Source: Sophora flavescens
Lineage: Eukaryota; Streptophyta; Magnoliopsida; Fabales; Fabaceae
NCBI GenBank assembly: GCA_030762895.1
Contig: JAUPTC010000015.1
Location: 2,770,395-2,834,394 of the forward strand
DNA length: 64,000 nt
Reading direction: 5' to 3'
Below, piece after piece: positions 13,081 to 22,293 of the stretch. Position numbers and translations under genes: made by a program. The notes beneath the pieces were generated by a model. It did no database searches, had not been told where the DNA came from, and saw only the letters and a list, made by a program, of their open reading frames with translations. The first letter of the stretch is position 1. The number at the start of each line of letters is the position of its first letter.

Positions 13081-15723
13081 AAATCCAAATTCAAACCCTA
13101 AACCCTAATTTTGACCAAAAACCCTAATTTGGACCCAAAACCCTTATTTTTACCCCAAAGCGCTAATTTTGACACAAATCCCTACTTTAAACTTAAAACC
13201 CTAATTCAAAACCTAAACCCTAATTTTGATCATAAACCCGAATTTTAACCCAAAGCCCTAATTTTGACCGAAAACCCTAATTCTAACCCTACTTTTGACC
13301 CAAAACCCTATTTTAAGCTCAACCCTATTTCAAACCCTAAACCCTAATTTTGACACTAAACCCTAAATCTGACCTAGAACCCTAATTTTGACTCGAAACC
13401 CTAATTATAACCCTAATTTTGACCCAAAACCCTATTTTAAACTCAAAACCCAAATTCAAACCGTAAACCCTAATTTTGACCAAAAACCCTAATTTGGACC
13501 CAAAACCCAACTTTTGGCCCAAAACCCCAATTTTAACCCCAAGCCCTAATTTTGACCCATAACCCCATTTTAAACTCAAACCCCTATTTCAAACCCTAAA
13601 CCCTACCTTTTACACTAAACCCAAATTTTGTCCCAAAGCCCTTATTACCATATTTTTGACCCAATATTTAAAACTCAAAACCGAATTTCAAACCCTAAAC
13701 CCTAATTTTGACCCTAAACGCAAAATTCGACCCAAAATTTTACCCAAAATCCAAATATTAACCCCCAAAGCCCTAATTTTGACCCAAAATCCTATTTTAA
13801 ACGCCAAACCCTAATTCAAAACCTAAACCCTAATTTTGATCATAAACCCGAATTTTAAACTAAAACACTAATATTAACCCAAAGCCCTAATTTTGACTCA
13901 AAACCCTAATTCAAACCCTAAACCCTAATTTTAACCCTAAACCCTAATTTTGATCCTAAACCCTAATTTTAACCCGAAACCCTAATTTTAACCTAAAGCC
14001 CTAATTTTGACATGAAACCCTAATTTTAACCCAATTTTTGTCCCAAATCCCTATCTCAAACCTTAAACTCTAATTTTGACCCTAAATCTGACCAAGAACC
14101 CTAATTTTGACCCGAAACCCTAATTTTAAACCAAAACCCTAATTCTAACCCTATTTTGACCCAAAACCCTATTTTTAACTCAAAACCCAAATTCAAACCC
14201 TAAACAATAATTTTGACCCAAAACCCAACTTTTGACCCAAAACCCCAATTTGGAACCTAAACCCAAAATTTGACCCAAAACCCTTATTTTGACCCTATTT
14301 TTACCCAATATTTAAAACTCAAAACCCAATTTCAAACCCTAAACCCTAATTTTGACCCTAAACCAAAAATTCGACCCAAAAACCTAATTTTGACCCGAAA
14401 ACCCTAAACCCAACTTTTGACCCAAAACCCAAAATTTGACCCAAAACCCAAAATTTAACCCCCAAAGCCCTAATTTTGACCCAAAACCCTATCTTAAACT
14501 CAAAACCCTAATTCAAACCCTAAACCGTAATTTTTATCCTAAACCCTAATTTTAACCCAAAACCGTAATTTTAACCCAAAGCTCTAATTTTGACCCGAAA
14601 CCCTAATTTTAACCCAAAACCCTAATTCTAACCTTATTTTTTTACCCAAAACCCTATTTTTAACTCAAAACCCTAATTCAAACCCTAAACCCTAATTTTG
14701 ATCCTAAACCCAAAATTTGACCCAAAAACCTAATTTTGATCCAAAACCCTAATTTTAACCCAAAACCCTAATTTGGACCCTAAACCATAAATTTGACCCA
14801 TAACCCTAATTTTGTCACAAAACCCTAATTCGAACCCTAAACCCTAATTTTGACCCCGAACCCTAATTTTGAACCGAACCCCTAAATTTTGACACAAAAC
14901 CCTAATTCTAACCTTATTTTTGACCCAAAACCCTATTTTAAACTCAAAACCCTATTTCAAACCCTAAACCCTAACTCTTACACTAAACCCAAAATTTGAC
15001 CCAAAGCCCTAATTAGGACCCTATTTTAAACTCAAAACCCTATTTCAAACGCTAAACCCTAATTTTGACCCTAAACACAAAATTTGACAGAAAAATCTAA
15101 TTTCGAACCAAAACCCAAATTTTAACCCAAAACCCTAATTTTAACCTTATTTTTTACCCTAAACCTTATTTTTCACTCAAAACCCTAATTCAAACCCTAA
15201 ACCCAAATTGGACCTAAAACCCAAATTTTGACCCAAAACCCAAATTTTAACCCCAAAGCCCTAATTTTGACCCAAACCCCAATTTTAAATGCCAAACCCT
15301 AATTCAAAACCTAAACCCTAATTTTGATCATAAACCCGAATTTTAACCCCAAAACACTAATTTTGACCCAAAACCTTAATTTAAACTCAAAATTTGACCC
15401 AAAACCCAAATATTAACCCCAAAACCCTAAATTTTACCCCAAAGCCCTAATTTTGACCCAATACCCAAATTCAAAACCTAAACCCAATTTTTGATCCTAA
15501 ACCCTAATTTTAACCCAAAAACCTAATTTTGACCCGAAACCCTAATTTTAATCCTAAACCCTAATTCTAACCTTAATTTTTTACTCAAAACCCAGTTTTT
15601 AACTCAAAACCCAATTTTTAACTCAAAACCCTAATTCTAACCTTATTTCTGACCCTAAAACCTATTTTTAACTCAAAACCCTAATGCAAACCCTAAACCC
15701 CTATGTTTGACCCAAAACCTTAA
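13081..15723. repeat. Telomere-derived satellite, divergent segment between gap and LINE
   Basis: The same 19-20 bp telomere-like blocks in the same orientation, but neighbouring copies are more divergent and no clean tandem higher-order unit is visible. A block with CCCTTATTACC (about 13639) matches one that begins each unit in the right-hand array. It ends with the left copy of the LINE target duplication. Confidence 0.93.
15710..15723. repeat. Left target-site duplication of LINE 1
   Basis: ACCCAAAACCTTAA, repeated exactly at 21587-21600. The uninterrupted site is known from satellite copies elsewhere (for example near 8190: GACCCAAAACCTTAATTTGG), so both flanks derive from a single satellite target. 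Confidence 0.88.
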
Positions 15724-15891
15724 AAAAAATTTAAGCAAAAAGGCATGCAAAGGCATCACAATTGAGCAAGGCATCCCAACTAGGTTGGCACCCCAAACTC
15801 TACCAATCATCTGCAGCACACCTTAATATTATTAAAGGAAGAGAAAGAGTACAAAGAAGCATGGGGGGACATGTACCAAACCCATGAGGAA

Positions 15892-16427
15892 TTAATGAAA
15901 CCTATAATTAGGTAAGCCGATCCTATTCCCGAAAAATTCTTCCTTAATAAAATCAGGAATAACATCCCACCAAACTAAGCCATAAACACTTTTGCCGTAG
16001 CTAGCTAACTTGTCAGCGCAATGATTACCCTCCCAATAAATATGGGAGACAATGAATTGTATTTTCTTAGTGAGAAATACACAATTGCACAATTATTTCT
16101 AATCTTCAAAGGGACAATGTTGATGTTATCAAGAGCTGCCACCACAACTTGTGAGTCACTTTCCAACCAAAGATAATGCCAACCCTTCCTGAAAGCAAGC
16201 TCAACATAGAACATTGCTCCATGTAATTCGGCAAGCAGAGGGGTTTGAGAGCCAAGGTTGACTGTAAAACCACCTAAAAAGTCCGAATTGCAATCTCTAA
16301 AAAGACCACCACAGGCTGCCGGACCAGTAGGACCAAGAGCACTTCCATCGGAGTTACATTTCACCATGTTTCTTAAAGGAGGATTCCATTTCACCTCTTT
16401 TATCCGAGGAGCAGGGACAGGGTGACA
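15892..16427 (-). pseudogene. LINE 1 ORF2, C-terminal RNase H domain (frameshifted)
   Basis: Minus-strand reading from 16394 gives an RNase H fold with the expected acidic residues: D in KCNSDGSALG, E in LAELHGA and D in WLESDSQ. The last part (HIYWEGNHCADKLASYG, carrying the final conserved D) is in another frame and ends at the stop 15892-15894. Comparison with the second LINE (35574-36077) shows a 1-base deletion near 16090-16105 causes the shift. Just upstream a TAA at 16428-16430 replaces CAA of the second copy. RNase H in plant LINEs removes RNA from the RNA/DNA hybrid; here it would not be made as one protein. Confidence 0.88.
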
Positions 16428-17504
16428 TTACACATTGAAGCTTTTTAAGAAGGTGAATTCCGATATGGAGTTAGACATTGTTCCTCTGCTATACTGACCG
16501 AACAGAGAAACATTCGAGTGGATTAAAGCCATAGATGATCTGACTGACTGAAACTTATTCTCAAACCGAGCTCTATTTCTGCAAAGCCACACAACATAAA
16601 CAATGTTAAGAATACCTTCAATTATCATATCCTGGACCTGCGAGCTCCATCCTTTGTTGCAGATGGGGATAACCGCGTCAATAGAAGAGCAGTCAATAGA
16701 GCAATTCAGATTGATCATGAACCATTGCCAAAGAGATTTAGCAAATTGACACTCTAAGAATAGATGCTTTGTAGTTTCAATAGCCCGCTCACAAAGGCTA
16801 CACATAAAGACCACAATGCAGCCTCTGCCTTGCAGATTTTCATCACTGGGCATTTTATTGTTCATGATCCTCCAAAGAATAAAGGATTTTGAGGGAGGAA
16901 CACATCGATTCCAAATTAACTTTGTCCAAGGAAGAACGTGGCCTGTTGAATAATGAAAGGTGAAAGCTTCCTTGAAGCTTAGTGAACCCGAATCTGTGCT
17001 AGACCACACCAGATGATCACTACTTAGAGAAAAAGGAATAATAGTACTATTGATCGCCTCTTTGAGATCAGGGGATTTAAAGAGAAGAGCATTAGGGACA
17101 CACCAATTACCATCAATGATGAAATCTGAGACTTTAGCTGACAGACCAGCACGCACATCATAAGGAATATTTAGGTACCCTGAGACAGATTTTGGCAGCC
17201 ATTTATCAACCCAAAAGTTGATGCTCCTACCATTACCCAAATTCCAAGAGACATTCTCCAAAACTTCATCCAAGTAGCACTTAATTCCAGGCCAAAGAGA
17301 AGAGGAAATGTGGTGGCTGATTGCTTTGTTATGCCTAATGCCAAGACCTCGTTCATTGTATAGTTTGCAAACCTTACTCCAAGAAACAGTAACAATCTTT
17401 TTGACCTTAATATCTCCAGCCCAAACAAAGTTTCTCAACCACTTGTCAACAAAATTCAATAAGCTAACATGCCATGCATATAAATGGAAGCTATAAATTA
17501 GCAT
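16428..17504 (-). pseudogene. LINE 1 ORF2, region after the reverse transcriptase with zf-RVT domain
   Basis: An open stretch of 358 codons. It begins with the conserved LIYSFHLYAW and VDKWLRNFVWAGD of plant LINE ORF2 and contains FWVDKWLP, WNRCVPPSKSFILWR and the metal-binding-like pattern CSLCERAIETTKHLFLEC typical of the zf-RVT domain. Relative to the second LINE it lacks 102 bp (34 codons, in frame), with a 6-base repeat (CTAATG) at the deletion ends; the junction is at about 17335. It ends at a TAA where the other copy reads CAA. The first methionine is internal and not a true start. Confidence 0.88.
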
Positions 17505-17572
17505 TCCAAGAGAAATGGATCTTACCAGCTGAACTCTCCCCGTGATAGAGAGAAGGGAACCCTTCCAAGCAG

Positions 17573-18744
17573 CTAGCTTACACTTGATTTTATCAGCAAT
17601 AGGGGCGAGATGCAGCCCAATAGGCCTACCTTTGAAGATAGGGACACCCAGATATGTGAAAGGAAGAGCACCATGAGAGAAACCAAGGATCTGAGAAAGA
17701 ACAACCCTTCTTGAGCCAGAGATGCACCCTGTGTAGAACTTGGATTTTCAGTGCTAACAACCTGACCAGAAACCTGCTCATACTCCTTAAAAAGGTGCAA
17801 CAAATTACTTAAGCTTGTTTTTGATGCTCTGCAGAAAATTAAAATATCGCCCGCATAGAGAACATGGCTGGGCATTTTGAAATATCTTGGGTCAGACATC
17901 AATTGCAACTTCCCATCCTCAACTAGCTTGGTAATGCCTCTACTGAGAACCTCCTCGGCTAAGCAAAAGAGGAGGGGGACAAGGGATCACCCTGCCGAAC
18001 CCCACGCTTGCAGCTAAAGAAACCAATGGCCTTACCATTAACTGACATAGACAACTTTGCAGAGAGTAAAATTGTTTCAATCCAAGAGCAGAACTGAGCA
18101 TTGAAACCAAAGGACTGAAGAACCTGTTGTAAGAAATTCCAGTCAAGAGAATCAAAGGCCTTTTTGATGTCAATTTTCAATGCTACCTGACCACCAAACG
18201 ATCTTTTATCAAGTAGATTTATACATTCTGAGGCTACTCCAATGCAGTCTGCGATATGTCTACCTTTGATGAAACCCCTCTGGTTTTCACTGACGATTTT
18301 AGGAGCTATAACTGCCAGCCTGTCAGCCAAGATCTTGGTAATTATCTTGAACTTGAAGTTAGCCATAGCAATAGGCCTAAACTGATCAATCTTGACAGCA
18401 TTAGATACTTTAGGAATTAGAGTAACAATGCTGGAGTTAAAATTGGGAAGAATCCAACCGTGTTGGAAGAATTGAAGCACAGCATTGTAGCAAACTTGCG
18501 CAATCACATCCCAATAGGTATGATAAAAATGGCCCCCAAAGTCATCTGGACCAGGGGCACCACTAGCATTCATTGAGAAAACAACATCTTTAACCTCCTC
18601 TATAGAGGGCAAGTTAGTCAAGAACGCATTGTCCTGAGCAGAAACAATATTTGGAATGACTCTGCCTATTAGATCATTAGAGTGACAAGCATTACCTCTA
18701 CCAAACAGATTCTGATAGAACTGCAAAATATGGCTTTCAATTTC
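17573..18744 (-). pseudogene. LINE 1 ORF2, reverse transcriptase domain, active site altered
   Basis: Conserved blocks in order: DQFRPIAMANFKFKIITKIL, ENQRGFIKGRHI, the catalytic-Asp block VALKIDIKKAFDSLDW (motif A), and RGVRQGDPLSP (motif B) in the first frame. After the run of five G at 17974-17978 (+ strand) the frame changes; restoring one base would continue into the usual LLFCLAEEVLSRGI. Motif C follows as VLYAGDILIF in place of the family's YADD: the first catalytic Asp is Gly (codon 17849-17851). A further shift lies near 17700, after GQVV. Even in a corrected frame this polymerase should be dead. Confidence 0.9.
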
Positions 18745-18984
18745 TCATGGCTTGCTAAGAATCTGGTCTTCATGGTCAAGGACAGTGATTTTATTAGTAG
18801 CACTTTTAATTTTTGCCATACGATGGAAAAATTCCGTGTTTCTATCACCCTCTAGGTGCCATTTTATTATGGCTTTCTCCTTCCATAAATCCTCTTCATA
18901 ACTAAGAGCAAGCTCCAACAACTTCTGAGCTTCTTTCTCTTTATTGCGAAGCTCCACAGAACCACCATCAATAGTAATTTGAGC

Positions 18985-19917
18985 CTAAATCTGGTCCAGA
19001 CTGGTCATGGCATCTCTGACATTGTTATGCACATCCCAAAAAACCGACTTGTTCCAATCCTTCAACTTTAGCTTCAAGGTCTTCAATTTTTGAGTAAGAA
19101 CAAACATGGGACAACCAATAATAGGGTCTCGCCAAGAGTCAGCAATAAAATTCCTGCAATCGGGGTGGCTAGACCACATTTTCTGAAATTTAAACATAGA
19201 ACCAAATTGTTTATCCTCATTTTTCAAGGACAAAAGGAGAGGGAAGTGATCAGACTTGGCTCTAGTAAGAGTGCAACAAGAAACATTGTTCCAAAGATCA
19301 AGCATCTCATTGTTACAGAAGGATCTATCTAATCTCCTCTCTGTGTAGCTGTTACCAAGCCGACCATTGGACCAAGTGAAAGAGGAGCCCCTTGTGTTGA
19401 CGTGAATGAGGTTGGAAGAAGCAGTCCATGATCTAAAATCCCCACAGGATAATTTAGAGGGCAAGGACTTACCCCTATGCTCATGAGAACCCAAGACACA
19501 GTTAAAATCCCCAATGTAGCACCAAGGGACACAAAGAGACTGCTGAAGCGTGGAAAACTCAGACCAAAGCTGTCTCCTCTTAATATAATTTGTTGAAGCA
19601 TACACTGCTGAAATCACCATTTGCTTACCATCAACATCCACAGAACATGTGACCTGCTGATCAGAGTTAGATAAGATAGTTGGAGAGAATAAGGCTGTAC
19701 AAAGACACCACAGGTTAGGCATGTTACCGCCCCTGTCGTTAACAGCAAAAAACCTCAAATTCAGCTCCTTCAAAAAACTGGCAGGCAGTTGCTGACAAGT
19801 AATCCAAGGTTCAGAAATGAACACCATATCTGGTTTATGCATAGAGCATAACTTCTTTAGAACGAACCTAGTGTCGAGGTTAGCAATGCCTCTAGCATTC
19901 CAATACAAAATCTGCAT
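18985..19917 (-). pseudogene. LINE 1 ORF2, apurinic/apyrimidinic-type endonuclease domain
   Basis: The first 310 codons of ORF2, still open. Endonuclease signatures are all visible: LYWNARG (Asn), VFISEPW (catalytic Glu), CYIGDFNCVLG (Asp, Asn), SFTWSNGR and AKSDHFPLL (Ser-Asp-His). In L1 elements this domain nicks the target, favouring TTTT/AA-like sites, to prime reverse transcription. The ATG (19915-19917) overlaps the ORF1 stop as TAATG. The domain is cut off by TAG at 18985-18987; the same frame continues (KWHLEGDRNTEFFHRMAKIK) to a TGA at 18745-18747 and on into the reverse transcriptase. Both stops are compatible with C-to-T changes from CAG and CGA. Confidence 0.9.
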
Positions 19918-19919
19918 TA
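19915..19919 (-). promoter_or_regulatory. Overlapping ORF1 stop / ORF2 start (TAATG)
   Basis: On the minus strand the ORF1 stop TAA and the ORF2 ATG share one A. The silkworm LINE SART1 is known to use a UAAUG stop-start for coupled translation of its second ORF; the same arrangement here suggests termination-reinitiation as the way ORF2 was expressed. The sequence fact is certain, the mechanism is inferred. Confidence 0.7.
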
Positions 19920-21541
19920 AGCAAAGTTTTGAGGACCACCCCTATCACGGGCCTTCTTAGCATTAGCCTTCTGAATTTGAAGCTGATTCCTTTTCAGCTT
20001 TTTCATTTGAGATTTTGAGCGGACCACAGTGAAGTCAGCATCTTGTTCCAAATTGGCTTTAGGATCCTCAATCAAGTACTGATTTGGGACAATTTGCTGA
20101 AAAGGAACTGAGTCATCAAGGCCGTCCTCCTCTTCCTCTACTCGTTGCTCCACAGCTTACCAACAATTTGCATATCTTTGGTAACTGCAGGGTTGGGATT
20201 CGTAAAAGGAGTTGAAGCAAGGTGCACAGAATCTGAAGCAGACTGAGCATCAGTGTCCAAATCTGTCTCAGGAACCTGACAAGAAGACACTTCCTTTGAA
20301 TGATGGATTAAGGGAGTGCCTAAATCAGAAAATACATTGTACAATGCCTCTTCTGTTCCAATACAGCCAATGGAATGAGCATTGTCCTTCTTAGTCTCGA
20401 CATCCATAACAGATACATTAACAGACCTATGAGAGGATTTTTGTCAATCTGAGGGTTCAGAACTGATATAGGGATGTTGTTAACCCCAACCAAATCAGCT
20501 CGATCCACATCTTCATCCTCCATAAGCCATCTCAGATCTTGTTAATTGTCTTTGTCCAACACCTGCTTACTAGTACCAGTGCATGCGAGTTCATTCTGCA
20601 CTAACGACTCTTTTCGTTTTCCTGCTATCTGTTTAGGAACATATCTGGAAATAACACGAGCAAGCTGTCTATCAGAAATGCCTGGTTTATCACGATCCTC
20701 AGCATCACCAATCTTTTTGCAGGAAGATAGTGAGTGGCCAATAGAATTACAAGAAGTGCAGAATTCAGGGAGGTTTTCATATTCTATATCCACCAGGAAT
20801 TCAAAATCCTCTATCTCAACCATCACTTTGTTTCGCAGCACAGTTTTCAGATCAAGGTCAATGAGAACGCGAGCATAATGACCAAAACTACGCTCCATAG
20901 TGCACTTACTTGTTGTGGCATCTAAGCAGATAGGAGAACCTATGTTGCACGCTGTAGCAAAGATGATCTTATGTCTCCAATATTCCTGTGCCAAACCCGA
21001 AATCCGAATCCAACATTGTGTTGATGTTGGTTTTTGAAGGGCCGGTTTAAAATCTGGAGTCCATGTAAACAGGCGCAAAAAACCTGGTTTTAAATTCTAG
21101 GATGTGACAGATCTTACCCTTCGTAGGTCGTCTATAGAATTAAAGGAAAACTCGTAATAAGCCTAACCTAGCGATATCACACCCCATGGCCCAAAGGGGT
21201 TTCCATAATGACGATAACTTGCCTTTCAAGGCATCAACCCTAATCGGGGTATCTCCCTTAGAAAGGATAATGAGACCGTGAAGGTGATTCCCGCATTCAT
21301 CAAGACCAGCCTTGTATTCATCTTCCGGAATTTTTATTGCAATCTGATGCCCTTTGATGCGAGGTTTAGGAAGTTGGCTGTGTGGAATATCACAAATGTT
21401 CCTGAGCGCCTCAGCGAAGGTCTTTTGTTGTGGAGAAGGCTGTGATGGTTCGTGTGAAACATCCTTTGCTGGGGGCGCAAGAGGCAAGCGAGAGCTTGAA
21501 GGAGACAAGGGAGCGAGAAAGGGCCAAGGGCAGACCGCCAT
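19917..21541 (-). pseudogene. LINE 1 ORF1 (nucleic-acid-binding Gag-like protein with CCHC zinc knuckle), broken
   Basis: ORF1 would start at the ATG 21539-21541 (MAVCPWPF, G at +4) and run about 540 codons to 19917. The N-terminal half shows the plant LINE ORF1 (DUF4283-like) core: KGHQIAIKIPEDEY, LSSLWKPL, LRLFTWTPDF and AQEYWRHKIIFA. Next comes IEYENLPEFC with the zinc knuckle CTSCNSIGHSLSSC (CX2CX4HX4C, 20719-20760), then an acidic linker and a basic C-terminus (KSQMKKLKRNQLQIQKANAK) ending just before ORF2. Lesions: a frameshift near 21160-21175, TAG at 21097-21099 where Trp is expected, a stop at 20542 and frame changes near 20410-20450 and 20140-20155. ORF1 proteins coat LINE RNA; this copy is non-functional. 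Confidence 0.85.
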
Positions 21542-21586
21542 GATCAACCACAAAGCAATCCTAGGGGGTTACGTGCGACAACCACA

Positions 21587-21600
21587 ACCCAAAACCTTAA
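21587..21600. repeat. Right target-site duplication of LINE 1
   Basis: ACCCAAAACCTTAA, identical to 15710-15723. The minus-strand element begins immediately to the left; satellite continues to the right with the expected ATTTGGACCC phase. Confidence 0.88.
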
Positions 21601-22293
21601 TTTGGACCCAAAACCCTAATTTCAACCCAAAGCCCTAATTTTGACCCAAAACCCTAATTCAAACCCTATTTCTGACCCAAAACCCCATTTTAAACTCAAA
21701 ACCCTATTTCAAACCCAAAACCCTAACTTTTACACTAAACCCGAAATTTGACCCAAAGCCCTAATTTTGACCCAATATTTTAAACTCAACCCTATTTCAA
21801 ACCCTAAACCCTAATTTTGACCCTAAGCCCAAAATTTGACCCAAAAACCTAATTTTGAACCGAAACCCTAATTTTAACCCAAAACCCTATTTCTAACCGT
21901 ATTTTTTACCCAAAACCTTATTTTTAACTCAAAACCCTAATATTGACCCAAAACCCAAATTTTGTCCCAAAACCCAAATTTTGTCCTAAAACCCTGATTT
22001 TAAACCCAAAGCCCTAATTTTGACACAAATCCCTATTTAAAACTCAAAACCCTAACTCAAACCCTAAATCCTAATGTTGATCATAAACCCGAATTTTAAC
22101 CCAAAACCCTAATTTTGACCCAAAACCCTAATTCTGATCCTATTTTTGACCCAAAACCCTTATTCTGACCCTATTTTTGACCCAAAACCCTATTTTAAGC
22201 TCAGCCCTATTTCAAACCCTAAACCCTAATTTTGAACCTAAACCCTAAATTTGACCTAGAACCCTAATTTTGACCCGAAACCGTAATTCTAAC
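21601..22293. repeat. Telomere-derived satellite between LINE 1 and LTR 2
   Basis: About 700 bases of the same degenerate CCCTAA-type blocks, orientation unchanged. Its left edge continues the satellite phase that was interrupted at 15723. It ends in CTAAC, the left target duplication of LTR 2. Confidence 0.93.
22289..22293. repeat. Left 5-bp target duplication of LTR 2
   Basis: CTAAC directly before TGTAACACCCC; the same five bases follow the element at 26055-26059. Five bases is the normal size for Ty3/gypsy integration. Confidence 0.85.

Larger units (their letters stand above)
15892..19917 (-). pseudogene. LINE 1 ORF2 as a whole (endonuclease-RT-zf-RVT-RNase H), broken
   Basis: The full ORF2 footprint is about 4.03 kb, or 4.13 kb with the 102 bp it has lost, in line with plant L1 ORF2 of roughly 1300-1370 residues. 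Disruptions that I can place: TAG at 18985, TGA at 18745, a 1-base loss in the run at 17974-17978, a frame change near 17700, TAA at 16428 and a 1-base loss near 16100, plus the Asp-to-Gly change in the YADD box. The sister fragment at 35574-37330 carries a different set of lesions, so the two copies decayed independently. Confidence 0.9.
15724..21586 (-). mobile_element. LINE 1: L1-type non-LTR retrotransposon with RNase H domain, nearly full length, inactive
   Basis: A 5.86 kb minus-strand element flanked by a 14-bp target duplication. Order on the minus strand: short 5' leader (about 45 bp), ORF1 with a CCHC zinc knuckle, ORF2 with endonuclease, reverse transcriptase, zf-RVT-like region and RNase H, then a 3' UTR of about 170 bp. 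This is the standard plan of plant L1 elements with an RNase H domain. Stops and frameshifts interrupt both ORFs. The 3' tail is unusual: after GCTTAAA the minus strand runs into oligo-T before the target duplication, whereas the sister copy at 35469 ends in seven A. The very short leader suggests slight 5' truncation. The element can only move in trans, if at all. Confidence 0.93.

Noticed and set aside
12564..13094. Open frame spanning the first N run
   Set aside because: Made of unknown bases; an artefact. The same applies to the frames at 37306-37859.
17308..20925. Plus-strand open frames inside LINE 1
   Set aside because: Shadows of the minus-strand ORF1/ORF2; the protein motifs are all on the minus strand.
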